Source: Bradyrhizobium sp. BR 10289 (lineage in GTDB: Bacteria > Pseudomonadota > Alphaproteobacteria > Rhizobiales > Xanthobacteraceae). From it: a DNA stretch of 64,000 nucleotides. Shown in pieces: positions 33,818 to 44,301 of the stretch. Position 1 is the stretch's first letter. Each line of letters opens with the position of its first letter. Made by a program: the position numbers and the translations under genes. The notes beneath the pieces are model-generated. The model ran no database searches. It saw nothing but the letters and a program-made list of their open reading frames with translations, and was not told the DNA's origin. The stretch covers positions 223,531 through 287,530 of the forward strand of contig NZ_JACOFR010000007.1 of assembly GCF_019455385.1 (NCBI RefSeq). The letters are read 5' to 3'.

Positions 33818-35623
33818 ATGGCCAGCAACGTCAATCCCGATCCCTTCACCACGCGCCCCGAAATCGAGGGCACGTTCGGCGTCGTCACCTCGACGCACTG
33901 GATCGCGACTGCGGTCGGCATGGCCATTCTCGAAAAGGGCGGCAACGCCTTCGATGCCGGCGTCGCCACCGCCTTCACGCTTCAGGTCGTCGAACCGCAT
34001 CTGAACGGCCCCGGCGGCGACGTGCCCATCATCGTCCATGACGTCAAACGCGGCCGCACCGAAGTGATCTGCGGCCAGGGCCCGGCCCCGGCCCGCGCCA
34101 CCATTGCGCATTACAAAAGCGAAGGCCTCGACATGGTGCCCGGCACCGGCCTGCTCGCGGCGTGCGTCCCCGGCACCTTCGAATCCTGGATGATGCTGCT
34201 GCGTGACTACGGCACGATGCGCGTGCGCGATGTGCTGGAGCCCGCGATCTCCTACGCTCGCGACGGGTATCCACTGGTCGAGCGTGCCTGTGCGACGATC
34301 CAGACCGTCGAGCAATTGTTCCGCAAGCACTGGCCGACCTCGGCCGCGGTGTACTTGCCGAACGGCGAGGTGCCGAAGCCCGGCACGATCTTCACCAACA
34401 AGACGCTGGCCGCAACCTACACCCGCATTCTCAACGAGGCCGAGGGCGGCGGCGGTGGCCGCGACGCCGAGATCGGGCGTGCGCGCAAGGCATGGTCACA
34501 AGGCTTCGTCGCGGAAGCGATCGACAAGTTCTGCCGGACGCAGGAGGTGATGGACGTCAGCGGTTCGCCCCATCGCGGCGTGCTCTCGGCCGACGACATG
34601 GCGCGCTGGCAGCCGACCGTCGAAGCGCCGCTCACCTACGACTATGGCCGCTACACCGTCTGCAAGGCCGGCGTCTGGAGCCAGGGCCCGGTGACGCTGC
34701 AACAGCTCGCGCTGCTGAAGGGCTTTGCGCTCGACGGGCTCGACCCGACCGGACCTGAATTCATCCATCTCCAGATCGAATGCGCAAAGCTCGCCTTCGC
34801 CGACCGCGAAAAGTTCTACGGCGATCCGAAATTCAGCGAGATCCCGATCGGAACGCTGCTGTCGGATGCCTATAACGACGAGCGCCGCAAGCTCGTTACC
34901 GACAAGGCCTCGCTCGATCTCCGGCCCGGCACGGTCGAGGGTCTTGGCGGTGTGGTCAAGCTGCGCCGCGCCGAGGGACAGCGCGAGGCGGTTGGCGCGC
35001 TCGGCGCCGGTGAGCCCACCGTGGGGCGCTTCGGCGAGGTGCGTGGCGACACCGTGCATTTCGACATCATCGACAAGGCCGGCAACATGGTGTCCTCGAC
35101 ACCATCAGGCGGCTGGCTGCAATCTTCGCCGATCATTCCAGAGCTCGGTTTCTGTCTCGGCAGCCGCGCCCAGATGTTCGATCTGGAGGCGAACCAGCCG
35201 AGTTCGCTCGCGCCGGGCAAGCGGCCGCGCACGACGTTGTCGCCGAGCATGGCACTGCGCGACGGCGAACCCTACCTCGCCTGGGGCTCGCCCGGCGGCG
35301 ACCAGCAGGACCAGTGGATCACCCAATTCTTCCTGCGCCACGTTCATTGCAATCTCAACCTCCAGGAATCGATCGACGCGCCGGCCTGGCATTCCGAGCA
35401 TTTCCCGATCTCGTTCTGGCCCCGCACGGCACGCCCCGGCGTGCTCGTGGTCGAAAACCGCGTGCCGAAAGCAACGATCGAGAACCTGCGCGAGCGCGGC
35501 CACATCGTCGAGGTCGGCCCCGACTGGTCCGAAGGCCGCCTCACCGCGGCCTCGCGCGTCGGCGTGCGTCGGCGCGCCGCCGCCAATCCGCGCGGCATGC
35601 AGGGCTACGCCGCGGGACGCTAA
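33818..35623 (+). CDS. gamma-glutamyltransferase family protein, probably cytoplasmic
   Basis: A 601-residue Ntn-hydrolase that in characterised relatives is cleaved into two chains before a catalytic threonine. The site is GDTVHFDIID (Thr412), where classical enzymes have TTH; the NAFDAGVAT substrate-pocket block and the SSTPSGGW loop near the C-chain start are present. It has no signal peptide, unlike secreted GGTs, so its substrate should be imported, which fits the flanking transporters. Amidase or acylase activity on a gamma-glutamyl or related compound is likely; cephalosporin-acylase-like enzymes share the family. Whether it self-cleaves cannot be judged here. Confidence 0.88.
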   Translation: MASNVNPDPFTTRPEIEGTFGVVTSTHWIATAVGMAILEKGGNAFDAGVATAFTLQVVEPHLNGPGGDVPIIVHDVKRGRTEVICGQGPAPARATIAHYKSEGLDMVPGTGLLAACVPGTFESWMMLLRDYGTMRVRDVLEPAISYARDGYPLVERACATIQTVEQLFRKHWPTSAAVYLPNGEVPKPGTIFTNKTLAATYTRILNEAEGGGGGRDAEIGRARKAWSQGFVAEAIDKFCRTQEVMDVSGSPHRGVLSADDMARWQPTVEAPLTYDYGRYTVCKAGVWSQGPVTLQQLALLKGFALDGLDPTGPEFIHLQIECAKLAFADREKFYGDPKFSEIPIGTLLSDAYNDERRKLVTDKASLDLRPGTVEGLGGVVKLRRAEGQREAVGALGAGEPTVGRFGEVRGDTVHFDIIDKAGNMVSSTPSGGWLQSSPIIPELGFCLGSRAQMFDLEANQPSSLAPGKRPRTTLSPSMALRDGEPYLAWGSPGGDQQDQWITQFFLRHVHCNLNLQESIDAPAWHSEHFPISFWPRTARPGVLVVENRVPKATIENLRERGHIVEVGPDWSEGRLTAASRVGVRRRAAANPRGMQGYAAGR

Positions 35624-35632
35624 AGGCAGCAC

Positions 35633-36343
35633 ATGACCTGGTCGATCATCGCGAAAGACCCCGCCACCGGCCAGTTCGGCATCGCGGTCGCGACCCGATT
35701 CTTCGCCGTCGGCGCGCGCGTGCCCTACATTGCGGCCGGCGTCGGCGCGATCGCCACCCAGGCCTTCGTCAATCCCTATTACGGCATCGACGGCGTCAAG
35801 CTTCTGCGTGAGGGCCTGAACGTCCACGACGTCCTCGCCACCCTGCTCGCGACCGACGACGGCCGCGAGAGCCGCCAGATCCACATCATGGACGCCAGCG
35901 GCGCGATCGCCGCGCATACCGGCCGCGATTGTGTCGACTGGTGCGGGCACGTTGCCGGCAGCGGCTTCTCGATCGCCGGCAATATGCTGGCTGGCCCTGA
36001 CGTGCTCAACGAAACGGCGAAGACCTACATCGCCAATGACAGCCTGCCCTTCCCGCGCCGGCTGCTTGCCGCGATGCGCGCGGGCGAAGCCGCCGGTGGC
36101 GACAAGCGCGGCAAGCAGTCGGCCGCGCTGCTGATTCACGGCGAGGAGGAATGGCCCGCGCTGGACATTCGCGCCGACGACCATCCCGATCCGCTCGGCG
36201 AGCTCGAACGGCTTGAGCGCGTCAGCCAGGAGCTCTGGGTCCACTTCCGCCCGTCCATGCCGACGCGGCAGAACCCGGCCGGCAACACCGACCGCAGCGT
36301 CATCGAAGCGACCATCAAAGCTGCGCAGGCGAGGCAGGCATGA
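35633..36343 (+). CDS. DUF1028 family protein
   Basis: A 236-residue protein of the DUF1028 family (start MTWSIIAKDPATGQFGIAVA; VNPYYGIDGVKLLREG; HTGRDCVDWCGH). The family is assigned to the Ntn-hydrolase fold from sequence and structure, with unknown activity. No signal peptide is visible. It begins nine bases after the gamma-glutamyltransferase-like gene and overlaps the following ATPase gene by four bases, so it is firmly in the peptide-import operon. A second hydrolytic step on the imported compound is the natural hypothesis. Confidence 0.9.
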   Translation: MTWSIIAKDPATGQFGIAVATRFFAVGARVPYIAAGVGAIATQAFVNPYYGIDGVKLLREGLNVHDVLATLLATDDGRESRQIHIMDASGAIAAHTGRDCVDWCGHVAGSGFSIAGNMLAGPDVLNETAKTYIANDSLPFPRRLLAAMRAGEAAGGDKRGKQSAALLIHGEEEWPALDIRADDHPDPLGELERLERVSQELWVHFRPSMPTRQNPAGNTDRSVIEATIKAAQARQA

Positions 36344-37328
36344 GCGCAAGTCCTCTCATCGAGATCAAGGACCTGCGCATCCGCTTTCACGGCGACGACG
36401 GCCGTATCACCCACGCGGTCGACAGCGTCGATCTTAGCGTCGCCCATGGCGCCACCCTCGGCCTCGTCGGCGAATCCGGCTGCGGCAAGAGCGTGACGTC
36501 GCTGGCGATCATGGGCCTGCTGCCGAAGCAGAGCGCGGAGATCACAGGCGCGATCCGCTTCGACGGTTTCGACCTGCTGCATACGCCCGACCAGACGCTG
36601 CGCGACCTCCGCGGCAACCGGCTGGCGATGATCTTTCAAGAGCCGATGACCTCGCTCAATCCGAGCTTCACCATCGGCGACCAGATCATCGAGACGATCC
36701 TGCGCCACCGTGGCGGCTCGCGTAAGAGCGCGCGTCAGCGGGCGATCGAGCTCTTGCGCCGCGTCCACATCCCCTCGCCCGAGCGGCGCATCGATGAATA
36801 TCCTCACAAGCTCTCCGGCGGCCAGCGCCAGCGCGTCATGATCGCGATGGCGCTCGCCTGCGACCCCCGCCTGCTCATCGCCGACGAGCCGACCACTGCG
36901 CTCGACGTCACCCTGCAGGCGCAGATTTTGGAGCTGATGCGCGAGCTGAAGGCCGCAAGCGGCGCCGCCATCATCCTGATCACCCACGATCTCGGCGTCG
37001 TCGCCGAAGTCTGCGACGAGGTCGCGGTGATGTATGCCGGCGAGATCGTCGAGCGCGCGCCGGTCGACGAATTGTTCGCAAGCCCCCAGCATCCCTACAC
37101 CGTCGGCCTGCTCGGCTCGATCCCGCGCCTCGATCATCGCGCCGAGCAGCTCGCGACCATCGAAGGCATGGTGCCGAACATGGCGCAGCCGCCCGCCGGC
37201 TGCCGCTTCGCCGCGCGCTGCCCCTTCGTGCTGGAGACCTGCACCAAGGCGCCGCCGCCACTGATCGAGATCAGCCCCGGCCACCTCTCGCGCTGCCTCC
37301 GCGCGCCGCTCGAACTGCTGGTGTCGTG

Positions 37329-37329
<1 letters not shown>
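36340..37329 (+). CDS. Opp/Dpp-type ABC ATPase, D subunit (set 2)
   Basis: A 329-residue ATPase with Walker A GESGCGKS, signature LSGGQRQR, Walker [13 protein letters not shown] and the C-terminal [15 protein letters not shown] region. It opens transporter set 2, in which ATPase genes come before the binding protein. The next gene begins at an ATG that shares one base with its stop (TGATG). Confidence 0.95.
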
Positions 37330-38429
<1,100 letters not shown>

Positions 38430-38452
38430 CCGCAAAACAGAGGTTGAGAGCG

Positions 38453-39976
38453 ATGAGTTTCATGCGTTTGACAATCCTGGCGTCGGCCCTGCTGACGTCG
38501 CTCGCGGGCATGGCCCCAACCCAAGTCCAGGCTCAGACGACGCTGCGCATCGGCATCGCCGAAGACCCCGATATCCTCGATCCCAGCATTGGCCGCACCT
38601 ATGTCGGCCGCATCGTGTTCTCCGCCTTCTGCGATAAGCTGTTCGACATCGACGAGAAGCTCAACATCGTGCCGCAGCTCGCACTGTCCTACGAGACGGC
38701 GCCCGACGGCAAGGCGATGACGATCAAGCTCCGCCCCAACGTCAAATTCCACGACGGCGAGCCGCTGGATGCGGAAGCCGCCAAGTTCTCGATCGAACGT
38801 CACATGACGCTGCCGACCTCGTTCCGGAAATCGGAACTCGCCAGCGTCGACCATGTCGAAGTCGTCGATCCCCTCACCATCAAGCTGGTGCTGAAGACAC
38901 CCTATTCGCCGCTGATCGCCCAGCTCACCGACCGCTCCGGCATGATGGTGTCGCCGAAGGCGGCCAAGGAAGCCGGCGACAAGTTCGGGCTGCATCCGGT
39001 CTGCGCCGGCCCGTACAAATTCGTCGAGCGCGTCCAGCAGGACCGCATGGTGTTCGAGAAGTTTGCCGACTACTGGAACAAGGACAACGTCCATATCGAC
39101 CGCGTCATATTCCAGCCGATCATCGACTCGACCGTGCGGCTCGCAAACCTGAAGTCCGGTGCACTCGACCTGATCGAGCGCGTGCTCGCCACCGACATCA
39201 AGGACGTCCGCTCCGATCCCAAGCTGGTGCTCTCGACCGCCCCCGAGCTCGGCTATCAGGGTCTGACCATCAACATCGCCAACGACAAGGCCAAGGGCCC
39301 GCTGAGCCAGTCGGCCAAGGTGCGCAAGGCGCTCGATCTGTCGATCGACCGCGAGGCCATCAACCAGGTCGTGTTCAACGGCGAGTTCACGCCCGGCAAT
39401 CAATGGGTCAGCCCGACGCACCCCTATTACCAGAAGTCTTTCCCGGTTCAGGGCCGCGACATCGCCAAGGCCAAGGCGCTGCTCAAGGAGGCCGGCGTCA
39501 CCCTGCCCGTGACCGTCGACTACATGGTGCCCAAGGGCACCGAGTACGAGGCCGTCGCCCAGGTCATCCAGTCCATGGCCGCAGAGGCCGGTTTCGACAT
39601 CAAGATTCGCGCCGTCGAATTCGCGACCACCTTCAAGCAGGCGCAGGCCGGCGAATTCCAGGTGTTCCAGATCAACTGGAGCGGCCGCATCGACCCCGAC
39701 GGCAATTCCTACGTCTTCATGCGCTCGAAGGCGCCGCAGAACGATGGCGGCTATTCGAATCCGGAAGCCGACAGGCTGATGGAGGAGGCCCGGTCGATCT
39801 CCGGCTTTGACGAGCGCAAGGCGACCTACGAGAAGCTGACGAAAATCCTGCTCGACGACCTGCCGATCATCTACATCTATCACCGCACGCTGCTGATCGC
39901 GCACACCAAGAAGCTCGATGGCTACCGCCAGATGCCTGACGGCCTCGTGCGCGTGGTCGGGCTGAAGTTCAAGTGA
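38453..39976 (+). CDS. Opp/Dpp-type ABC substrate-binding protein (set 2)
   Basis: A 507-residue solute-binding protein family 5 member with signal peptide (core LTILASALLTSLAGM, likely cleavage near QVQAQT) and family blocks LRIGIAEDPDILDPS, FHDGEPLDAEAAKFS and MIDRE-like LSIDREAIN. The frame starts with a TTG at 38444; the ATG at 38453 is better. It is one of two binding proteins in this locus and is distinct from the set 1 protein, so the two transporters probably take different ligands. Confidence 0.93.
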   Translation: MSFMRLTILASALLTSLAGMAPTQVQAQTTLRIGIAEDPDILDPSIGRTYVGRIVFSAFCDKLFDIDEKLNIVPQLALSYETAPDGKAMTIKLRPNVKFHDGEPLDAEAAKFSIERHMTLPTSFRKSELASVDHVEVVDPLTIKLVLKTPYSPLIAQLTDRSGMMVSPKAAKEAGDKFGLHPVCAGPYKFVERVQQDRMVFEKFADYWNKDNVHIDRVIFQPIIDSTVRLANLKSGALDLIERVLATDIKDVRSDPKLVLSTAPELGYQGLTINIANDKAKGPLSQSAKVRKALDLSIDREAINQVVFNGEFTPGNQWVSPTHPYYQKSFPVQGRDIAKAKALLKEAGVTLPVTVDYMVPKGTEYEAVAQVIQSMAAEAGFDIKIRAVEFATTFKQAQAGEFQVFQINWSGRIDPDGNSYVFMRSKAPQNDGGYSNPEADRLMEEARSISGFDERKATYEKLTKILLDDLPIIYIYHRTLLIAHTKKLDGYRQMPDGLVRVVGLKFK

Positions 39977-40007
39977 GCGCGGCAGCACCCGCAAAGCGAT
40001 CGGCACC

Positions 40008-40949
40008 ATGCTGAACTTCCTCGCCCGCCGCATCGCGCAGATCGTGCCGACACTGTTCTTCGTGTCGCTGCTGATCTTCTCGCTGCAGCAATTGCTGCCG
40101 GGCGATCCCGCGCTGGTGATGGCCGGCGAGGAGCGCGACCCCGCCGTGATCGAGCAGATCCGTCAGCAATACAAGCTCGACCAGCCGATCCCGGTGCAAT
40201 ATGCCTATTGGCTCAAGGGCGTGCTGACGGGCAATTTCGGCGAATCGCTGCGTAACAAGATGCCGGTGCGCGAGCTGATCGCGCAGAAGCTGCCGGTGAC
40301 GCTCCAGCTCGGCTCGATGGCGATCCTGATCGCGTTCTTCATCGGCATCCCTGCGGGCATCGTCTCGGCGGTTAAGAAGGGCACGGTCTGGGATTATGGC
40401 GCCAATTTGTTCGCGCTGTGGGGCATCTCGACGCCGAACTTCTGGCTGGGAATTCTCTTGATCTTTCTGTTCTCGATTCACCTGGGCTGGCTGCCCGCCT
40501 CCGGTTATGTCCCGCTCAGCGAGAACTGGCGCGCGAGCCTGGCTGCCACCATCATGCCGGCCTTCGTGCTCGGCAACGCGATTTCCGCCATCCTGATGCG
40601 GCACACCCGCAGCGCGATGCTCCAGGTGTTGGAGAGCGACTACGTCCGCACTGCGCGCGCGAAGGGACTGTCGGAACGCTCGGTGATCCTCAAGCACGCG
40701 ATGCGCAACGCGCTGACGCCGATCATCACGCTCGGCGCGCTCGAGCTTGGCACGCTGCTGTCGGGCGCGGTGCTGACGGAGCAGATCTTCTCCATTCCCG
40801 GCTTCGGCAAGCTGATCGTGGACGCCGTGTTCAACCGCGATTATGCCGTGGTGCAAGGCGTGGTGCTGGTGACGGCCACCGTCTACATCACGCTGAACCT
40901 CGTGGCCGACGTCGCCTACATCCTCGTCAATCCGCGGCTGAGGGGCTGA
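40008..40949 (+). CDS. Opp/Dpp-type ABC permease, B subunit (set 2)
   Basis: A 313-residue six-helix permease. The DppB-type N-terminus (LARRIAQIVPTLFFVSLLIF), the LGWLPASGYVPL segment and the EAA loop DYVRTARAKGLSERSVI are all present. The C-subunit gene begins three bases after its stop. Confidence 0.94.
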   Translation: MLNFLARRIAQIVPTLFFVSLLIFSLQQLLPGDPALVMAGEERDPAVIEQIRQQYKLDQPIPVQYAYWLKGVLTGNFGESLRNKMPVRELIAQKLPVTLQLGSMAILIAFFIGIPAGIVSAVKKGTVWDYGANLFALWGISTPNFWLGILLIFLFSIHLGWLPASGYVPLSENWRASLAATIMPAFVLGNAISAILMRHTRSAMLQVLESDYVRTARAKGLSERSVILKHAMRNALTPIITLGALELGTLLSGAVLTEQIFSIPGFGKLIVDAVFNRDYAVVQGVVLVTATVYITLNLVADVAYILVNPRLRG

Positions 40950-40952
40950 GCG

Positions 40953-41840
40953 ATGACCGACGCTGCACTGCCGATCAGCCCCGCCGCCCAGGCCTACGAG
41001 TTGGATAGCCCGGCCCGTCGCGCCCGGCGGCGGCTGTTCAAGCGCAAGGCCGCCGTGTTCGGGCTGGTCGTGATCACGGCGTTCATCCTGCTGGCGGCGC
41101 TGGCCCCGCTTGTCGTGCCCTACGATCCCATCGCCACGAGCTGGAGCCTGGTGCGCAAGCCGCCGACTGCGGCGCACTGGTTCGGCACCGACGAGCTCGG
41201 CCGCGACATCCTGAGCCGCGTCGTCTATGGCGCGCGGGCCTCGCTGATGGCGGGCCTGATCTCGGTCGCGATCGCGCTCGGCATCGGCGTGCCCCTTGGT
41301 CTCCTCGCCGGCTATCGCGGCGGTTTCGTCGACGCACTGATCAGCCGGATCACGGATGCAATGCTGGCCTGCCCGTTCCTGATCCTGGCGATTGCGCTGG
41401 CCGCCTTCCTCGGTCCGAGCCTCGGCAATGCCATGATCGCGATCGGCATCTCGGCGACCCCGATCTTCATCCGCCTGACCCGCGGCCAGGTGCTGGTCGT
41501 CAAGGCCGAGGATTATGTCGAAGCCGCGCGCGCGCTCGGCAATCCGCCGTGGCGGATCGCGTTCTCGCACATCTTGCCGAACATCCTGCCGGCGCTGCTG
41601 GTGCAGGCGACGCTGTCGATCGCGGCGGCGATCATCGCCGAAGCCGCCCTCTCCTTCCTCGGCCTCGGCCAGCAGCCGCCGGCGCCGTCCTGGGGCAGCA
41701 TGCTCAATGCGGCGCAACGCTTCCTGACCCAGGCGCCGTGGATGGCGATCTGGCCGGGTCTTGCGATCTTCCTCGTGGTGCTGTCGCTGAACCTGCTCGG
41801 CGACGGCCTGCGCGACGCGCTCGACCCAAGGCAGCGCTAG
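40953..41840 (+). CDS. Opp/Dpp-type ABC permease, C subunit (set 2)
   Basis: A 295-residue permease with HWFGTDELGRDILSRVVYGA, the EAA loop EDYVEAARALGNPPWR and the AEAALSFLGLGQQPP ending helix. It is the last gene of the run that begins at 28099; a hairpin without U-run follows at 41863. Confidence 0.94.
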   Translation: MTDAALPISPAAQAYELDSPARRARRRLFKRKAAVFGLVVITAFILLAALAPLVVPYDPIATSWSLVRKPPTAAHWFGTDELGRDILSRVVYGARASLMAGLISVAIALGIGVPLGLLAGYRGGFVDALISRITDAMLACPFLILAIALAAFLGPSLGNAMIAIGISATPIFIRLTRGQVLVVKAEDYVEAARALGNPPWRIAFSHILPNILPALLVQATLSIAAAIIAEAALSFLGLGQQPPAPSWGSMLNAAQRFLTQAPWMAIWPGLAIFLVVLSLNLLGDGLRDALDPRQR

Positions 41841-41862
41841 GTCAGACCGGGACGGCGGTCCC

Positions 41863-41887
41863 CACCTCTCCCCGACGGGGGGAGGTG
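41863..41887 (+). terminator. possible weak terminator of the peptide-transport run
   Basis: CACCTCTCCCC-GAC-GGGGGGAGGTG forms a long GC stem with one imperfection, 22 bases after the last permease stop. The U-run is missing, and the bases resemble the CCTCTCCC repeats, so it may be a partial repeat copy rather than a true terminator. Confidence 0.35.
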
Positions 41888-41908
41888 AGGACCAACCACC
41901 AGCGCTAG

Positions 41909-42655
41909 CTAGATCACCGCTTCCCGCAGCACCCTCCGGCAATCCATCTCGTATTCGAGATCGACCACCGGCGGCCGGGCGAAATGCCAGGTCAGGCCGG
42001 AGCGCAGCGCGCCGCGGCGGACCAGTTCGTCCACCAGCGCGTGGTGGAAATCGTGCACGGAATAGGCCTGCACGCCGGTCGTGTCCTTCCAGCCGAAGCC
42101 GAACGCCGCCATCCGGTTCTCCATCTGCGAGGTCGTGGTGAAGCGCACCTTCTCGCGCAGGCCTTCCGGGCTGAGGTCGCGGTAGCGCACGGTGCGCTCG
42201 ACATAGGTGCCGCTGCCCTCACGCGCTTCCGCGCCACCGGCGATGACGAAGGACGGCGCCTTCGACGTCGTCGGGCGCGTGAACGAGAACGCATAGAACG
42301 ACGGCTCCGACGGCGGATCGATCTCGGGGCAGACATTGCTGCGCGCGACGGGATTGGTGGTGCCGTCAAAGATGCCCCATTCCGACAATGTCTTCACATA
42401 ATGCAGATTGAACGCACGAAAGCCCTCTTCGCTGAAGGCCCCCGGTGAGCGCAGCTCGCAGGCACAGAACGCGGTCAGCGGCCGCCCTGCCTGCTGGATG
42501 TACTTTGCCGCCAGCGCAAATCCTTCCGCCAGTGGCACCAGCCGGTCGAAGCGGACGCGCTCGATCTCGTAGCCATCATCGGCAGCCGCGCCGGCCGAAT
42601 ACTGGAACACGGACGGAATGAAACGGTAATTGCCGGCAGAGAAGTCACTGACCAT
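41909..42655 (-). CDS. CnbZ-like (2-aminomuconate deaminase-type) protein
   Basis: A 248-residue protein recalling the CnbZ family (2-amino-5-chloromuconate deaminase): GYEIERVRFDRLVPLAEGF, AFCACELRSPGAFSEEGF and ARSNVCPEIDPPSEPSFYAF. This is from remembered family signatures, so the family call is moderate. CnbZ removes an amino group from aminomuconates formed in aromatic ring cleavage; no ring-cleavage gene is nearby. It starts nine bases after the response regulator-cyclase gene, in the same operon, which suggests a small-molecule function tied to that signal pathway. Confidence 0.6.
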   Translation of the reverse strand: MVSDFSAGNYRFIPSVFQYSAGAAADDGYEIERVRFDRLVPLAEGFALAAKYIQQAGRPLTAFCACELRSPGAFSEEGFRAFNLHYVKTLSEWGIFDGTTNPVARSNVCPEIDPPSEPSFYAFSFTRPTTSKAPSFVIAGGAEAREGSGTYVERTVRYRDLSPEGLREKVRFTTTSQMENRMAAFGFGWKDTTGVQAYSVHDFHHALVDELVRRGALRSGLTWHFARPPVVDLEYEMDCRRVLREAVI

Positions 42656-42664
42656 CCTGAACTC

Positions 42665-43915
42665 CTAATCCAGTTGGATACGAATACCCTTGGCGCCATT
42701 GAGCAGTCGCTTCAGGTGAAAGCCGGCGAGGGAATCGTCGGCGTGCATGCCGACCAGCGCGGCAAAGGCCGGCATGGCGGCGGCATCGCCCGCCTCCATC
42801 TTGGCGAACGCCTCGAAATAGAGCGCCGTCTCCGGCGCGTCGAATCTGGCCTGCGGCAGCGGCTCAAACGCGCGCAACGGCTCGCTGCGGCCGCGCAGCA
42901 TCAGCTCGCCCAGTGGACGTCCCCTAAAATTCTCGGCCGCCTTGGCGACGCTGGCGCTGACGCAGATGCGCGTTCCGAGCTGCTTGTTGGCGGCCTCCAG
43001 CCGCGCCGCGATATTGATGGAGTCGCCATAGGCAGTGTAGTCGAAGAAGCGGTTGCCGCCGAAATTGCCGACCAGCGCGGGACCGGCGTGAATGCCGATG
43101 CGGGTGGCGCCGAAATTCACGCCGTTGGCACTTTGCCGTGCGCAAAAATCCTGCGCCCAGGCGTCGAGATCATGGGCGCAGGCGACCGCGCGCGTCGCAT
43201 AGTCGGGCTGATCGCCGGGCGCGTTGAACAACACCTGGATCGCATCGCCGATGATCTTGGCGACCGTCCCCTCATGCGCGAAAACCACCTCGGTCATTCC
43301 GCCGACATATTCGTTGAGGAGCGCGCCCAGCGTCTCGGGCGGCGCGGTTTCGACCAGCGAGGTGAAGCCGGTGATGTCGGTGAAGATGGTGGCGACATCG
43401 CGCCACTGCACCTGGATCCCTTCCCCCTCGCCGCTGGCCGCCAGACGCTTGGCAAGCTCCGGCGAGAAATGACGCGACAGCGCCGCATGGGCGCGCTCTG
43501 CCTCCGCCTGACGGCGCCGCACCTCGCGCAGCATCTCGATGTGGCGCATGGTCTTCGAGATCGTGGCTTCGAGGTCGACGAAGTCGATCGGCTTGGTCAG
43601 GAAGTCGAACGCGCCGCGGTTCATGGCGGTGCGGATGTTGCTCATGTCGCCATAGGCGGAGACGATGATGGTCGACTTCTTGTCTTCGGCTTCCTGGAGC
43701 TTCGCGAGCAGCGACAGTCCGTCCATCCTGGGCATGTTGATGTCGGACACCACCATGTCGACATGCGGATTGTGCTCGAGCGATTGCAGCGCCTCGAGGC
43801 CGTCGCGCGCGAACATGATGTCGACGATGCCGTCGCGGATCTGCCTGCGGAACTTCTGCAGGACCAGCGCCTCGAGGTCCGGCTCGTCGTCGACGAAGAG
43901 GATGGTCGCAGTCAT
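42665..43915 (-). CDS. response regulator-class III adenylyl cyclase fusion
   Basis: A 416-residue protein. Residues 4-125 are a receiver with phosphorylation site Asp58 (VVSDINMP) and Lys108 (FLTKP). After a coiled-coil linker ([20 protein letters not shown]) a class III cyclase domain covers about 165-350: metal Asp180 (IFTDITGF) and Asp224 (KIIGDAI), adenine-selecting Lys220 and Asp298 (TAYGD), transition-state Asn301 and Arg305 (NIAAR). All key residues are present, so it should make cAMP when phosphorylated. It overlaps the upstream single-domain regulator by four bases. Confidence 0.93.
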   Translation of the reverse strand: MTATILFVDDEPDLEALVLQKFRRQIRDGIVDIMFARDGLEALQSLEHNPHVDMVVSDINMPRMDGLSLLAKLQEAEDKKSTIIVSAYGDMSNIRTAMNRGAFDFLTKPIDFVDLEATISKTMRHIEMLREVRRRQAEAERAHAALSRHFSPELAKRLAASGEGEGIQVQWRDVATIFTDITGFTSLVETAPPETLGALLNEYVGGMTEVVFAHEGTVAKIIGDAIQVLFNAPGDQPDYATRAVACAHDLDAWAQDFCARQSANGVNFGATRIGIHAGPALVGNFGGNRFFDYTAYGDSINIAARLEAANKQLGTRICVSASVAKAAENFRGRPLGELMLRGRSEPLRAFEPLPQARFDAPETALYFEAFAKMEAGDAAAMPAFAALVGMHADDSLAGFHLKRLLNGAKGIRIQLD

Positions 43916-44301
43916 GCGGCTTGCTCGAGCCTCGTGTCGATCTCCTGCCGCAGCAGCGCAAAATCGATCGGCTTGGTGAGGAGCCCGATGGCACCGCGCT
44001 CGATCGCCTTGCGGCGCGTCTCGGCATCGCCATAGGCCGTGATCATGATCACAGGAACATTCGGATGCTCGGCGCGCACCTTCGGCAGCATGTCGAGTCC
44101 GCTCATGCCGGGCATGTTGATGTCCGACAGGATCAGGATCAGCGAGGGATCGCGTACCTCGGCGGCGCGCTTCAGCGCATCGGGCGCGGACGCGGCAAAC
44201 TCCATCTGGAAGCGGCCGGCGCGCAGGTCGCGGCGAAACTGCTGCCGGAACAGCGCCTCGACATCGGGCTCGTCATCGACGACCAGGATATAAACGTTCA
44301 C
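43912..44301 (-). CDS. single-domain response regulator
   Basis: A 129-residue CheY-like receiver without an output domain: acidic pocket VVDDEPD, phosphorylation site in [11 protein letters not shown], and FLTKP-like LLTKPIDF. Its sequence resembles the receiver of the downstream cyclase fusion, so both may be phosphorylated by the same kinase. It overlaps both neighbours by four bases. Confidence 0.94.
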   Translation of the reverse strand: MNVYILVVDDEPDVEALFRQQFRRDLRAGRFQMEFAASAPDALKRAAEVRDPSLILILSDINMPGMSGLDMLPKVRAEHPNVPVIMITAYGDAETRRKAIERGAIGLLTKPIDFALLRQEIDTRLEQAA